From Antedon mediterranea (taxonomy: Eukaryota; Echinodermata; Crinoidea; Comatulida; Antedonidae), in contig NC_092678.1 of NCBI RefSeq assembly GCF_964355755.1, positions 6,916,922-6,980,921 on the forward strand: a stretch of 64,000 nucleotides of DNA, given 5' to 3'. Below the pieces are notes generated by a model that was not told the origin of the DNA, did not search any database, and saw nothing but the letters and a program-made list of their open reading frames with translations. Made by a program: the position numbers and the translations under genes. Numbering within the stretch: position 1 is the first letter of the stretch; each line of letters opens with the position of its first letter. Positions 23,401 to 33,379 of this stretch are shown here, piece by piece.

Positions 23401-23725
23401 ATGATTGATTGAAATATATATTTATATTTATACTGGGTAACCTCTTCAGTCAATGACTGGTCTGCCAGAGGGCCCAGTTGGTGATCAGTGGCTGTGATGT
23501 ACTAATACACCGGGGTAACCCCCTACACGTCTCGAAAGATGTACTAGGTTCTTTAAAGTGCACACGAGCCAGATGTGTACACTGGACCTACGGTTTATAG
23601 TCCTTATCCGAGAAGACTCGTTCTACCACCAGAACCATGGAGTGAGTGAGCCTCGAACCCCTGCCGTTGTTATGGCTAGGTAATTACGTTTCCACTGTCT
23701 TAACCGCTCGGCCACTCACTCATCA
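23401..23725 (-). mobile_element. tRNA-derived SINE with CR1/L2-type tail
   Basis: Minus strand starts with a tRNA-like head: box A GTGGCCGAGCGGTTAAGAC and box B GGGGTTCGAGGC. A body of about 200 bp (CTGGGCCCTCTGGCAGACC) follows, ending in TTTCAATCAATCAT. That terminus resembles the tails of the non-LTR elements here, which suggests it borrows their machinery. Confidence 0.8.
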
Positions 23726-24388
23726 GGATGCAGGACTGACACGTGGTGGCTGCTTGCTGTATATGGTAATCCATACCGAAATTAAAGTTCCATATAGTTG
23801 TCATCTTATTTTAAAATTTGACATTAACAAAACATAATGAACTGAGTTCATTAGATTTTATATTATTTTATTTAAAATTTATTTTTGTTAACAATTTAGT
23901 CAATTTGAAATTTTGAGGATTTTTTTGTCAACCACCCCAATTAAGGAGGAACCTCTATTGTATTAAGGAGACACTTGAAGGTGTCCCATTAAAATGGGTC
24001 AAGGGTAGGCCTACTATAAGTATTCAACTTTCTTTCAAAAGGTTTATATTACCGTAGGCTTAAATGTGCCTTAGGCCTACATTGTGTACTTACGAAATGT
24101 GTTCTAAGCTCAAACTAGTGTTTATTTACTAGGCATTATCCATTTTCAGTATTGACTGAGAATTTAAGAATATTGATATACAAAATTTTAATACTACGCC
24201 ACTTTCAATTTTTGTAAATTTTTAACCGATTCGAGCCAAAGCTGTCAGTAGATACAGTCTAACCTACTATCGCAAGTCAGATACGTGTCTAGCTGTAATA
24301 TATACTTCGAGTAAAGTATTTCATTGACAACGAGTGGGTCACACTTCCTAAATTACTTCTTAAAATGTTGATCAATTTACACAAAAAC

Positions 24389-24563
24389 TCAAGTGCAATC
24401 AAGAAAGCTGAAAAGAGAAAAGTAATGTAAGTTTTTTAAACTAAAATGTGCTGGATAATTCAGCTTCGAAGATTGCATTTATTTGTAACCATTCTAAAGT
24501 ACCCATCTTTATCTGTACAAGTTTCTTATATTAATCCGGTATATTATAAATTGTTTTAAACCC
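24389..24563 (-). pseudogene. tandem duplicate of the 3' end of gene B exon 4
   Basis: A 175-bp direct duplication: the stop-codon region of B (24635) is repeated at 24460. It carries the last ~25 codons (TNKC region) plus 3' flank and has extra substitutions (ATTAATCCGG for ATTCATCCGG). D has the same duplication (stop-like copy at 50819), so it predates the B/D duplication. Confidence 0.85.
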
Positions 24564-24634
24564 AAAGTGCAATCAAGAAAGCCGAAGCGAGAAAAGTAAT
24601 GTACAGTTTTTAAAACTAAAATGTGCTGGATAAT

Positions 24635-27600
24635 TCAGCTTCGAAGATTGCATTTATTTGTAACCATCCTAAAGTACCCATCTTCATTCATCTGTACAAG
24701 TTTATTATATTCATCCGGTATATTATGAATTGTTTTAAACCCAAATTTAATTTCCGATGCATAGTGATATGAAAGGTTTCTTCCATCAGGTGCAATGCTG
24801 AAAGGATAAAATCCATACAGTGATATCATATCGCAATACGGTAAAGCTGCAGTGTACAAAAACAGTCCAGATGAAGGGCCATTGGTCAAGTTGAAAAACC
24901 TGCAGAAAAATACAATATTACTGTACTTTATAAATAATGTATGCCTAAATTTGGAATATTGTAATGAATTACTTAGTACATTTACTCCGCATATACAGAA
25001 AATGTAAAGAGAAAAATATCTTACCTTTTTATCGGGTTTGACAGGTATTTGAATGGATAAGCTAGTGATATATTCACCAAATTGTGTCTTGCAAAAAAAT
25101 TTAGCACCTCAAAATGCTTAAAAGGTGTAACGTCACGTACTTTAGAAAACCAAAGTATGGCATTTTTTAACTCTTTTAATCTTTGCAAACCATACGAAGA
25201 ATTACAGACGCCATTATATGTTCTCATGCAGGCCCGAAATTCTCTTCTTGCTGCGTTATTTACAGACATTACGTTCGTTTTGTTTCCAACATCATTTACA
25301 AATTCTTTTATAGGAGCCATGTTTGATCTCATCACAAAGTCATGAGCGTCGATTTCAGATCCACATCCACTGCTTCGAAGAATTCCGCCACTGCCGACTA
25401 CTGCGCATGTGCGATGCCAAGAAAGTTTCTCTCCTGCTCTGCCCTCAATATACTTGCCGTAATGTCTAGCCTTTACCATCTGTTTCAAACTCGTATATTT
25501 AACTTGTTGATGAAGAGGTATTAAAATATTTGATGCAAAAATGTTAGCTTTGTCCCTATGACAAAAAAGATCGAAAAATTATGTTTGTTACAAGCATAAA
25601 TTATTTATATTCAAATGTTTCAATTGTTTTTTGCAATCAATTAATTGTGATAGGATATTACACAATACTTAAAATACATCATTTAAAAGGTTTAAACAGA
25701 TAAAAAGTTAAACAAATACAGTTTTTTAAATCAATGCATTGTTGAGACAGTTGGATATAACAATACAGACATCGAAATCAATAAAAAGTTTGATAAACAA
25801 GTAAGTTTAAAATATTACATAATAGTGTGTACTAAAGTTGGTAATGAATTTCCTTGCTTTTTCCGTCTTAACTTCTGGTAAAGCAAAAGCAATCATCGAT
25901 ATCATAATCATCATCATCATTGTCATCGTCATTGATAATGGCCTGATGTGTGTAGACTTAATTAAAGTAAAAATGTTTTAGTGTCAACGATTATATTATT
26001 ATATAAGTCAATTATGCTCTCCAGGTAAAATCTTATCCTGAGATGAGTAGTTCATAGTAGTCACTACAGTTTTTTTTAAATACATTTTGCTTTCTATGGA
26101 CCTGAGAGATTCCAAAATAAAAGATTGAATGAATGAATGACTGAATTATTAATATTACGAATTTAAAGAGAAATAAATGTATCCTTATTACTTTACTAAT
26201 TTTAAACTTCTTATTGCTCGTTGGTAACCAAATAAATATTATTATTATTATTGGTTTTTTTAAATTTACTTGCAATACTTTAGTAACTTTAATAAACAAT
26301 GTCCTCGTAAAACCTAACATTTGCGCGCACACACACATACACACAAAACCTGTTCACCATGGCTGATATCAATCTTAAATCCAATTATCTTTCTACATAT
26401 ATAAATTAAATGACAGGATAAGCAATGTGTTTTTTATTTTAATGTACAATGACTGAAATTATAATGTTTTTTTACTGAAATATGAATGAAAGAAATAAAT
26501 GTTTATTTGAATTTGAATTTGAACTAATGGAGAAATAAATGTACGTATTTTGCTATATCAAGTATTAGATATACAAACATAAACAAACTAAATAACACAT
26601 TTTTGTCATTGAATTCAAGTAAGTACAGGCCTATTTAGATAAACTTATTATTATTCAAAGTAATCTTAAGTGGGATCTTAATACTGTGGATATCGTTTCT
26701 AGAGCCTTCAGATGTTTGTTTTCATCAATAATAATAATAATAATAATATTTATTTGGAACAACACTTTTTTAACAGTGGCACACATGCGTAGATGGTGCG
26801 TCCATACCAATTACAAAATTCAATACAAAAACAATGAAAAATAAAAACTGAAACGAAAATAAAACATATTTGAGATAATGACATAACATTTGACTCGACG
26901 CTATTACAAAACTTATTTACAAACTAAAACTACACTAATACAACTACTAATTTTGCAAAATAAATGGAAAAGAAAACACTTTTAAAAAAAATAAAACAGT
27001 TCAAAGTTGCAATACAATTGTTGCATTTCTTAATTTCTTAAGAAAGCTATTGTTGTATGTGTTAATGACTTAATCACAGTGTATACTTATAAGACCGGTA
27101 TTAGAATATGCTGCCTCTGTTTGACATGGCGCTTTGTCTCGATCCAATTGTAAGGCTATTGAAAGAGTACAGAAAAGGGCCTTTCGAATTATTTATGGTC
27201 TGACTAAATCAATTATGATAATGCTCTTTCATTTATTAGTATTCCCTCACTTGAGGAAAGAAGGGATCTACCTACACTTGCTTTTGGCAATAGTTTGCTG
27301 AATATGATGAATTCAGAGATATGCTCCACCCATATTACAAACCCTCTAGTTTCCGAAATTAAAGACTGAGAGATATAGAAAGTCCAGATTTGAAATTAGC
27401 ATCATACTGTATTTGATGAGCTTTTTAAAAAATTAACTAGCATGTAACTGATCTAATTTTCTTTTTTTGTCTCATGTGCAATTACTCTGCTGCTTTTTGT
27501 ATATATATGTTTTTTTTTTCATACCGAAAAATAAATAAACTTACCGTAAGTCGAATACCTTGGCTAAATCAATGGTTTTATTTAATTCAGTTTCAAGTAA

Positions 27601-28344
27601 TTCCTTCATGGTTCTCCTCGGCGGCTCACCAGTTACAAACGACCTGTGAATACAATCTTGATAACATAATATTTATTAAAACAATCTAGTAGGCACGTTT
27701 CCAATTAAAGTACAAATGCATTCGATTCTATTAAGGTAACTTACGGTACTCACTATTAACATTATCTGCCCCTAGACCAGTGTAGTAGATATAGGACAAT
27801 CACTTATAAGGTCCTAACTTGGAAAAATGAAGTATTGGGAGACTATATGAAAGCGTGACCAAGCAATAAGTGTGTGGTATATTAAAAAAAAAAATCAATC
27901 AAGCATAATTTTATAATTACACATCGATACAAACAATGGGTACTGCACACAGGCCTAGATGGCAGGTGCCATAAGAGTGGAATATGCCGCGTGTGTGCAT
28001 TGTGTTGGCGACGTAATTTTTGACCTACTATAGTGCCAGGGTTGTATGTAACTCACAACACTTTACTTCATTCCCTAAGTCTCAAATGAGACAAGCACAA
28101 TAAAATAGTTTATCCAGCCATAATCGAGTTAATCGCTGTTGGATGCGTAAGAAATAAACAAAAATACAATGAGCTCATAATTAAAAAGATCTTTATTAAT
28201 CAGATTTGTTTTTACTAACCTTGAGAAATACGTTCTGTCTATGTATTTACTTTTTTTGGATAAATGTAATAGGGTGAATGTAGTTGCCAATATAGAGAAA
28301 CTTGTTAGAAACGTTAACAAGGTGATCGTCCGTTGTCTAAACAT
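24635..28344 (-). CDS. gene B: ST8Sia-type sialyltransferase (GT29), intact, motif L Asn to Ser
   Basis: Predicted Golgi type II sialyltransferase of 339 aa. Exons: 28344-28220, 27643-27545, 25555-25025 and 24899-24635 (1020 nt, in frame). Donors are GTTAG, GTAAG and GTAAG; acceptors AG; all phase 2. Anchor helix about residues 7-28. Motif L begins near residue 125 ([11 protein letters not shown], then [17 protein letters not shown]). Motif S begins near 260 ([22 protein letters not shown]), motif III is SYHY, motif VS is HNIPDE near 310, and the C-terminal Cys is in TNKC. The usual VGNGG/VGNSG Asn is Ser here and in D. This Asn contacts the CMP donor in solved sialyltransferase structures, so activity may be altered. 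Sequons: NKT, NLT, NLS. Acceptor and linkage cannot be told from sequence. Intron 2 holds retrotransposon debris. Confidence 0.92.
26726..27040 (-). mobile_element. 3' fragment of a retroelement with (ATT)n tail
   Basis: Minus strand ends GTTGTTCCAAATAAATATT followed by ATT repeats (plus-strand AATAATAAT run at 26726). Located in intron 2 of gene B; in D (53100-53205) the same site keeps the tail but lacks about 200 bp of body. Confidence 0.55.
27086..27420 (+). pseudogene. reverse transcriptase C-terminal remnant in intron 2 of gene B
   Basis: Plus strand reads [12 protein letters not shown], stop, [20 protein letters not shown] then RIIYGL, the post-RT region of jockey/CR1-type ORF2, followed in a shifted frame by [11 protein letters not shown]. 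It is repeated in D intron 2 at about 53266. Confidence 0.75.
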
Positions 28345-28600
28345 ATCGAAGTTATCAGACTTCTATAAAATTAGATAAATAACATATTCTTATATAATTT
28401 ATTGTAGAAAACATAGTAATGATTACTGACATTTTTATCCAAGGTACAAAACCCGATAAAAATACATACCAAAAAAAAACACCAATACTAAACTATGTAA
28501 AAAGGTTAAAAACAGTAAAAACTGAACTAGGCCTATATACTATGATTGAGTTAATATAAGATTTTAATATACAGAATACTATCCTTTAAATTTATCATTA

Positions 28601-29600
28601 AAGGAAAGGAACAACCTAATATTTTACCTATTATAAAAGTAACCCTACCAACTTAATATTCAGAAAAATTTATGTTTAAATCGGATTTGTAGTTTTTTAG
28701 TAAACAGGATTTTAAAGCTGTTTTCAAGACATTTGAAAATCGCCATCTTTTGCTCATGGTAGCCTGTTTGTGACGTCAGATACGGCCGACGAAAATTTTA
28801 AGATTCGCGGTTGCATTCGGCGCTTCTATTGGCTAAGCGAATCCGCTAATATGATTGGCTAATAACGCGACATGCAGTCATGCAGGACGGCGATGATACG
28901 GTATGAGCATGCGCTGACTTGGTAAACAAACCTTCGATCGATCTTTTCTTCTCTAAGCCAATTCGTAAATCTTTCAGCTACTGTTAATCTATTGTTACTT
29001 TTATTGCCTAGCTGTTTCAAACGGGATTTGGTAGGGGAATTAACTGGCAAACCTTCCAAACGGAGGCTGTTGGTTGTTGACGATGCAGTGTCTACTTTAT
29101 TTTCGTTCAACATGAGTTCTAGGCCTAGTGTAAGGCATACAGTACAGATACACTGGCCGCAAGTACACCATTCTTCGACGGCTTGTTATGCTCGAGAATG
29201 TTCTTCTTCTCTTCTTTTTTCCTCATCAGCACGACGCAAAACTAACTCTCTTTCTGTATATTCTGTTTCCAAATTTTCTGAATTATAAAAACTCCAAGCC
29301 ATATTCCGAAAATATTAGGTATGTTAGGCTATTTAATTGATTTTATTTATGGTTATATTGAAATACTGTACTAAGACGATGGACGCTTGGATTTGCTTGA
29401 ATGCGTCCACCTAATCTGACGTCACATAATTGCTCTTAACCTGTCAAAATGGCGCTGTTCAATTTCGGATATGTTGTTGTTTAAAAGTCTATTTTTTAAC
29501 TAAATTGCTTACTATTGTACCTTGAACCATTGTAATCATGTTTTTATTACATTTATCTATAAGCACAGTGGCACATTTAGCCCAGTGTGTTCCTTTCCTT
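28601..29600. mobile_element. 1.0-kb insertion with short terminal inverted repeats, absent from D
   Basis: Ends AAGGAAAGGAACA and TGTTCCTTTCCTT are inverted. The paralogous D locus lacks it: CTCATTAAATAGCC at 54678-54691 is continuous where B has ATCATTA, the insert, then CATAGC. The target duplication is not clear. Inside are two ATTGGCT boxes and two TGACGTCA-like sites and a decayed coding stretch (29186-29302). Confidence 0.65.
29186..29302 (-). pseudogene. short Cys-rich coding fragment inside the 28601-29600 insertion
   Basis: ATG at 29302 opens 38 codons (charged RRADEEKRREEEHSRA) to a TAA. Beyond the stop the frame reads VEEWCTCGQC, which resembles the Cys-rich C-terminal domain of P2X7-like proteins found in many invertebrate repeats. 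Weak identification; clearly broken. Confidence 0.35.
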
Positions 29601-29726
29601 CATAGCTTAATTGCACATAGAAAGAATTTGCCATTAATTGTACATGTAGACATGTAGTTTTTTTCTCTATAGTCTTATCGCAGATCTCATTTCTACCTTC
29701 GAAGACATTTTATTATTCTCTGTAAT

Positions 29727-29945
29727 TTATTTAAATTAGATAAGCTATTTAACATCATGATGCAGCAAAAACTGAATATGGACTGTAAAAAAGAAAAAGA
29801 TAAAGACAATGCATCTTTACCAATCTTAAAGTAAAGATGCATTGTCTCTTTTTCACCAGGCAATGATACAGTCGACATTCCGTTTTTGCTGCATCATGAG
29901 GTTAAATAGCTTATCTAATTTAAATAAATTACAACTTGACAACTG
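29727..29945. repeat. imperfect inverted repeat (about 100-bp arms)
   Basis: AAATTAGATAAGCTATTTAA and GATGCAGCAAAAAC at the left face their inverses at the right; the core pairs AGACAATGCATCTTTAC with GTAAAGATGCATTGTCT. D has only the left arm (55065-55110). Confidence 0.8.
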
Positions 29946-30010
29946 TTGCTCTGTCTGGGCCTCTAAACATACCTCTACCATTGAACTTAAAAAAATCCAA
30001 AACATTAATA
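29932..30010 (+). pseudogene. reverse transcriptase C-terminal scrap
   Basis: Reads LDNCCSVWASKHTSTIELKK followed by IQN, matching the conserved LDYC..VW.....IEKLQ.IQ region of non-LTR reverse transcriptases. Under 30 codons remain. Confidence 0.6.
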
Positions 30011-30403
30011 CAATAACACAATAATTGTATTGGGTTGCTATCTTCGCTTGCACGGCCCTCAAAAAATATTTCTAGATCCGACCTTGTAGGCCTATTCTAT
30101 AATGTTGAGTTTTTACGTCAAAATTAATTCCGCCTGCCTTCGAGTTCCAACAATTCACTTGAGCGTTTTCTTTCTATATCATGCCTCGCATGGAACAATT
30201 AGGGTACGGAAACTCCCACACACATGTATGTGTATCATATCAACAACATAAATTATCTATTTAATATTTTTCACCATTAATTACGTCTGTTTTTAATTTA
30301 AAACAAACATATGAGAGGAAACATTGTCAGGAATTATTGCCAAAATTACTTCCTTGCATCACAGATTGAACACGTTTACCGAAACTGATTAGTCAACTGT
30401 TGC

Positions 30404-30640
30404 GTCGCACTTTGTAATAATTGTCGCACTTTGTAATACCTGTCGCTGTTTATAACAAAGTTGTCGCACTTTGTAATACCTGTCGCACTTTGTAATAACA
30501 GTTGTCGCACTTTTTAATAACCGACCAGTCGCCGAATCGTCTCAGTGCCGAATCGTCCCATTGCCGAATCGTTCCAGGGCCGAATCGTCGCAGGGCCGAA
30601 TCGTCCCGGGCCGAATCGTCCCGGGCCGAATCGTCTCTCT
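30404..30640. repeat. two adjacent short minisatellites
   Basis: 30404-30520 repeats TGTCGCACTTTGTAATA with variable spacers. 30528-30640 repeats a ~14-bp GCCGAATCGTCC unit seven times. The SRAE-type open frames across them are artefacts of the repeat. Confidence 0.85.
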
Positions 30641-30859
30641 ACCATGAACACAACATGTTTACATCTGGTTACATTGTATATATACATTTATTTATATAGG
30701 ATAACTTCTAACATGACCGTTCATTAGCCAACAATTTGAATAATTCAGTCATGGTGTACCACGATCACAACGAACCAAAATGACACGACTGCCTATTAAT
30801 AAAGTAATGTCTACCAATGCTTACCCCACTTACTACCTAGTTCCGTTAAACTGGATATT

Positions 30860-31586
30860 GGGTATTGCTAAACACCGCAAACCCCGCAAACCCCCGCAAA
30901 CCTAAAAAAAAACATAGCAAACCCCACCGAACCAACATAAAAGTGATTGAATCATGTAGTGTACAACCCACTGTGTATATTAATGTAAAAAAAATTAAAT
31001 TTCTACTGTTAACAACTTATTTTGGGGGTAAAAACATCATTTTTTTGGTCAAAAATGATTGCTAAACCCCGCAAACCTCAAAAAAACTATAGCAAACCCC
31101 ACCGAACCAACATAAAAGTGATTGAATAATGTAGTGTACGACCACTGGGTATATAAATTATTAAATTTCTACTGTTCACTACTTTTTGGGGGATAAAACA
31201 TCATTTTTTGGTTAAAAATTAGCAATCATTTTTGACCAAAAAATGATGTTTTACCCCAAAAATAACTAGTTAACAGTAGAAATTGAATATTTTTTTTTAC
31301 ATGGATATACCCAGTGGGTTGTACACTACATGATTCAATCACTTTTATGTTGGTTCAGTGGGGTTTGCTATATTTTTTTGGAGGTTTGCAGGGTTTAACA
31401 ATCATTTTTGACCCAAAAAAAATGATGTTTCACCCCAAAAATAATTAGTTAACAGTAAAAATGTAATATTTTTTTTACATGGATATACCCAGTGGGTTGT
31501 ACACTACATGATTCAATCACTTTTATGTTGGTTCGATGGGGTTTGCTATGTTTTTTTTTAAGTTTGCGGGGGTTTACCAATACCCC
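30860..31586. mobile_element. four-copy palindromic MITE with 8-bp target duplication
   Basis: Flanked by TGGATATT on both sides (30852-30859 and 31587-31594); 18651 keeps the uninterrupted CTGGATATTTACA site. Termini GGGTATTGCTAAA and TTTACCAATACCCC are inverted. Inside, one ~180-bp unit (CCAACATAAAAGTGATTGAA, TAGTGTACAACCCACTG, TTTCTACTGTTAAC) occurs twice forward (about 30860-31050 and 31055-31215) and twice reversed (about 31222-31400 and 31400-31586). The 8-bp duplication suggests hAT-type mobilisation. Confidence 0.88.
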
Positions 31587-32330
31587 TGGATATTTACAAA
31601 ATAATACAATAATGTTTACAGAAAAGAGAACAACCTAACAACATCATAAAGCTGCTGTTCAATCGTGTATATTATTCCGTTTCGTGAAGTGTAACTTGTT
31701 TGTTGTTTGATTTAACCTGTTAGTGGCGGTTTTATCGCTGTTGGTTGTGAACTGAATAAAAAAAAACATATAAAAAAATTGTAGCTTTATAAAGAAGAAC
31801 GTTACTTACCTGTGATTTTTAAAGATATGTTATTGCTTTTTAAAATACAGTACAACAACTCAAATAAGAAAATCAGTTGAAGCATTTACTAGTCTGGCAT
31901 GATGGACATACGGTACAGTACACACATTCATCGCAGAATTGTTGGTCCATTGTAATTCTTCAGCCATTAATAAATAACGTTTTTACAATAGAAAGATTGC
32001 TAGGGGCAGTAAATTTAAACAATGGTTCTGTACATTAATTTTTTTTTCAAATTGAATAAGTGTTTATATGAGTACTTTGTGTTCCTCTAACAAATAAACG
32101 CCCCTCGAAGAAACTTACTTACGATCCAGAAAAGTCTTATTAGTTAGTCAGTCCACTTCACATGTATAGCTTTGCACTTGGCTATTCTGAGGTGAGATCA
32201 TATTAGAGGTCACCGGGTCAGATGAACTCTTGTCAACTCCTATATCCAGCAAGATTATGTCACGCAATTGTTTCGAGATGATACTAGCTTACTTGCATTT
32301 CAACGACAACGCGCAGCGTCCTGCCGAATA
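31587..32330 (-). repeat. orphan 5' flank of an A-type gene, with piggyBac relic
   Basis: Colinear with 18651-19300 upstream of gene A. It ends in MILAYLHFNDNAQRP (32279-32325), a piggyBac relic parallel to 19258. No A-type exon follows, so the gene it once preceded appears lost. Confidence 0.7.
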
Positions 32331-33104
32331 ACATGACCAGACCAGCGTAAGCGCCGTTTTCTGAGGCATGGTAAATATATCAGTTGTAAAAGTAATTGAC
32401 AACACAACACTATTGGGTACACGATAACGCCAAGCGCAGACAGCGAAAGTAAAAAGAGTTTAGTCTTTTCTCCTGATGACGATACGTGGTCCAGGACTCA
32501 GAGCAATAGAACAGTCCCGGACCGAAACGTGTCCGTGTTCAATCCGGTTGTTCATGAAGGCATACTGCGTCATGGGCCTAAGGTTTCAATCTGCTGCTCG
32601 ATTATTGTTATATTTGATTTTTGAGCTAGGAAAGGCCTAATCTAGCCTAGCTACTATAATTACTTACTTAACTTCTAGCTTAGCTAGGCCTAAAAATAAG
32701 AAAAATAAACGAGAACTTTCTTGTTTAAAGTTTGATCTTTATTTTATAAAGCACGCGCACATCAGTCTTCAACATGAGGCCAGAGTTGCATCCGTATGGA
32801 ATTTCAAACCAAGCGGAGCGAAATTCAATAATCAAGTTTATAACATATTGGAGCTGTCTCCTATTTATTAAAGCTCAGCTGATTTTAGGGTAGGGCGCGG
32901 AGGGCTATCACTTACACCTACCTAATAAAACAAAGATTAAACTTCGAAGAGGTAAGTTCTCGTTTTATCTTCTTATTAGAGGCGACTCTTTAACATTCTT
33001 GGTGGTTAGAGGCATGTGAACCATGATTTTTAAAGATAATTCAAAAGCATCACGGGGGAACAGGTTGAAAAAAAGGTCAACAGATGCAATTATCAACAAG
33101 TCTG
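32331..33104. other. spacer; left flank of the CACTA-like insertion
   Basis: No gene recognised. 33040-33104 is paralogous to 48345-48410 (AACAGATGCAATTATCAA). Confidence 0.5.
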
Positions 33105-33379
33105 CACAGCAAAATTCTGATTCTTGTTTTAAGAAAAAAAAAACTTGTTTCAAGCAAAATATTTCTTGAAACAAGTAAATTTTGACTTGTCCGTATTTCA
33201 ATACTTTTTTGCTTACCAAGAATCGTAAAATTCTTAACAAGAATCACAAAAATTCTTATCAAGAAAATTATTCTTACCAAGAAATAATACTTTAAGAACA
33301 ATATTCTTACCAAGAATTTAATTGTTTTTTTCATTCTTGTTTTAAGCAGTATCTGTCTTAAAATAAGTAACAATTTACC

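Noticed and set aside
25082-25524. Plus-strand open frames antisense to exon 3 of B (and 51441-51883 in D)
   Set aside because: Shadows of the motif-L exon; conserved only because the sialyltransferase exon is.
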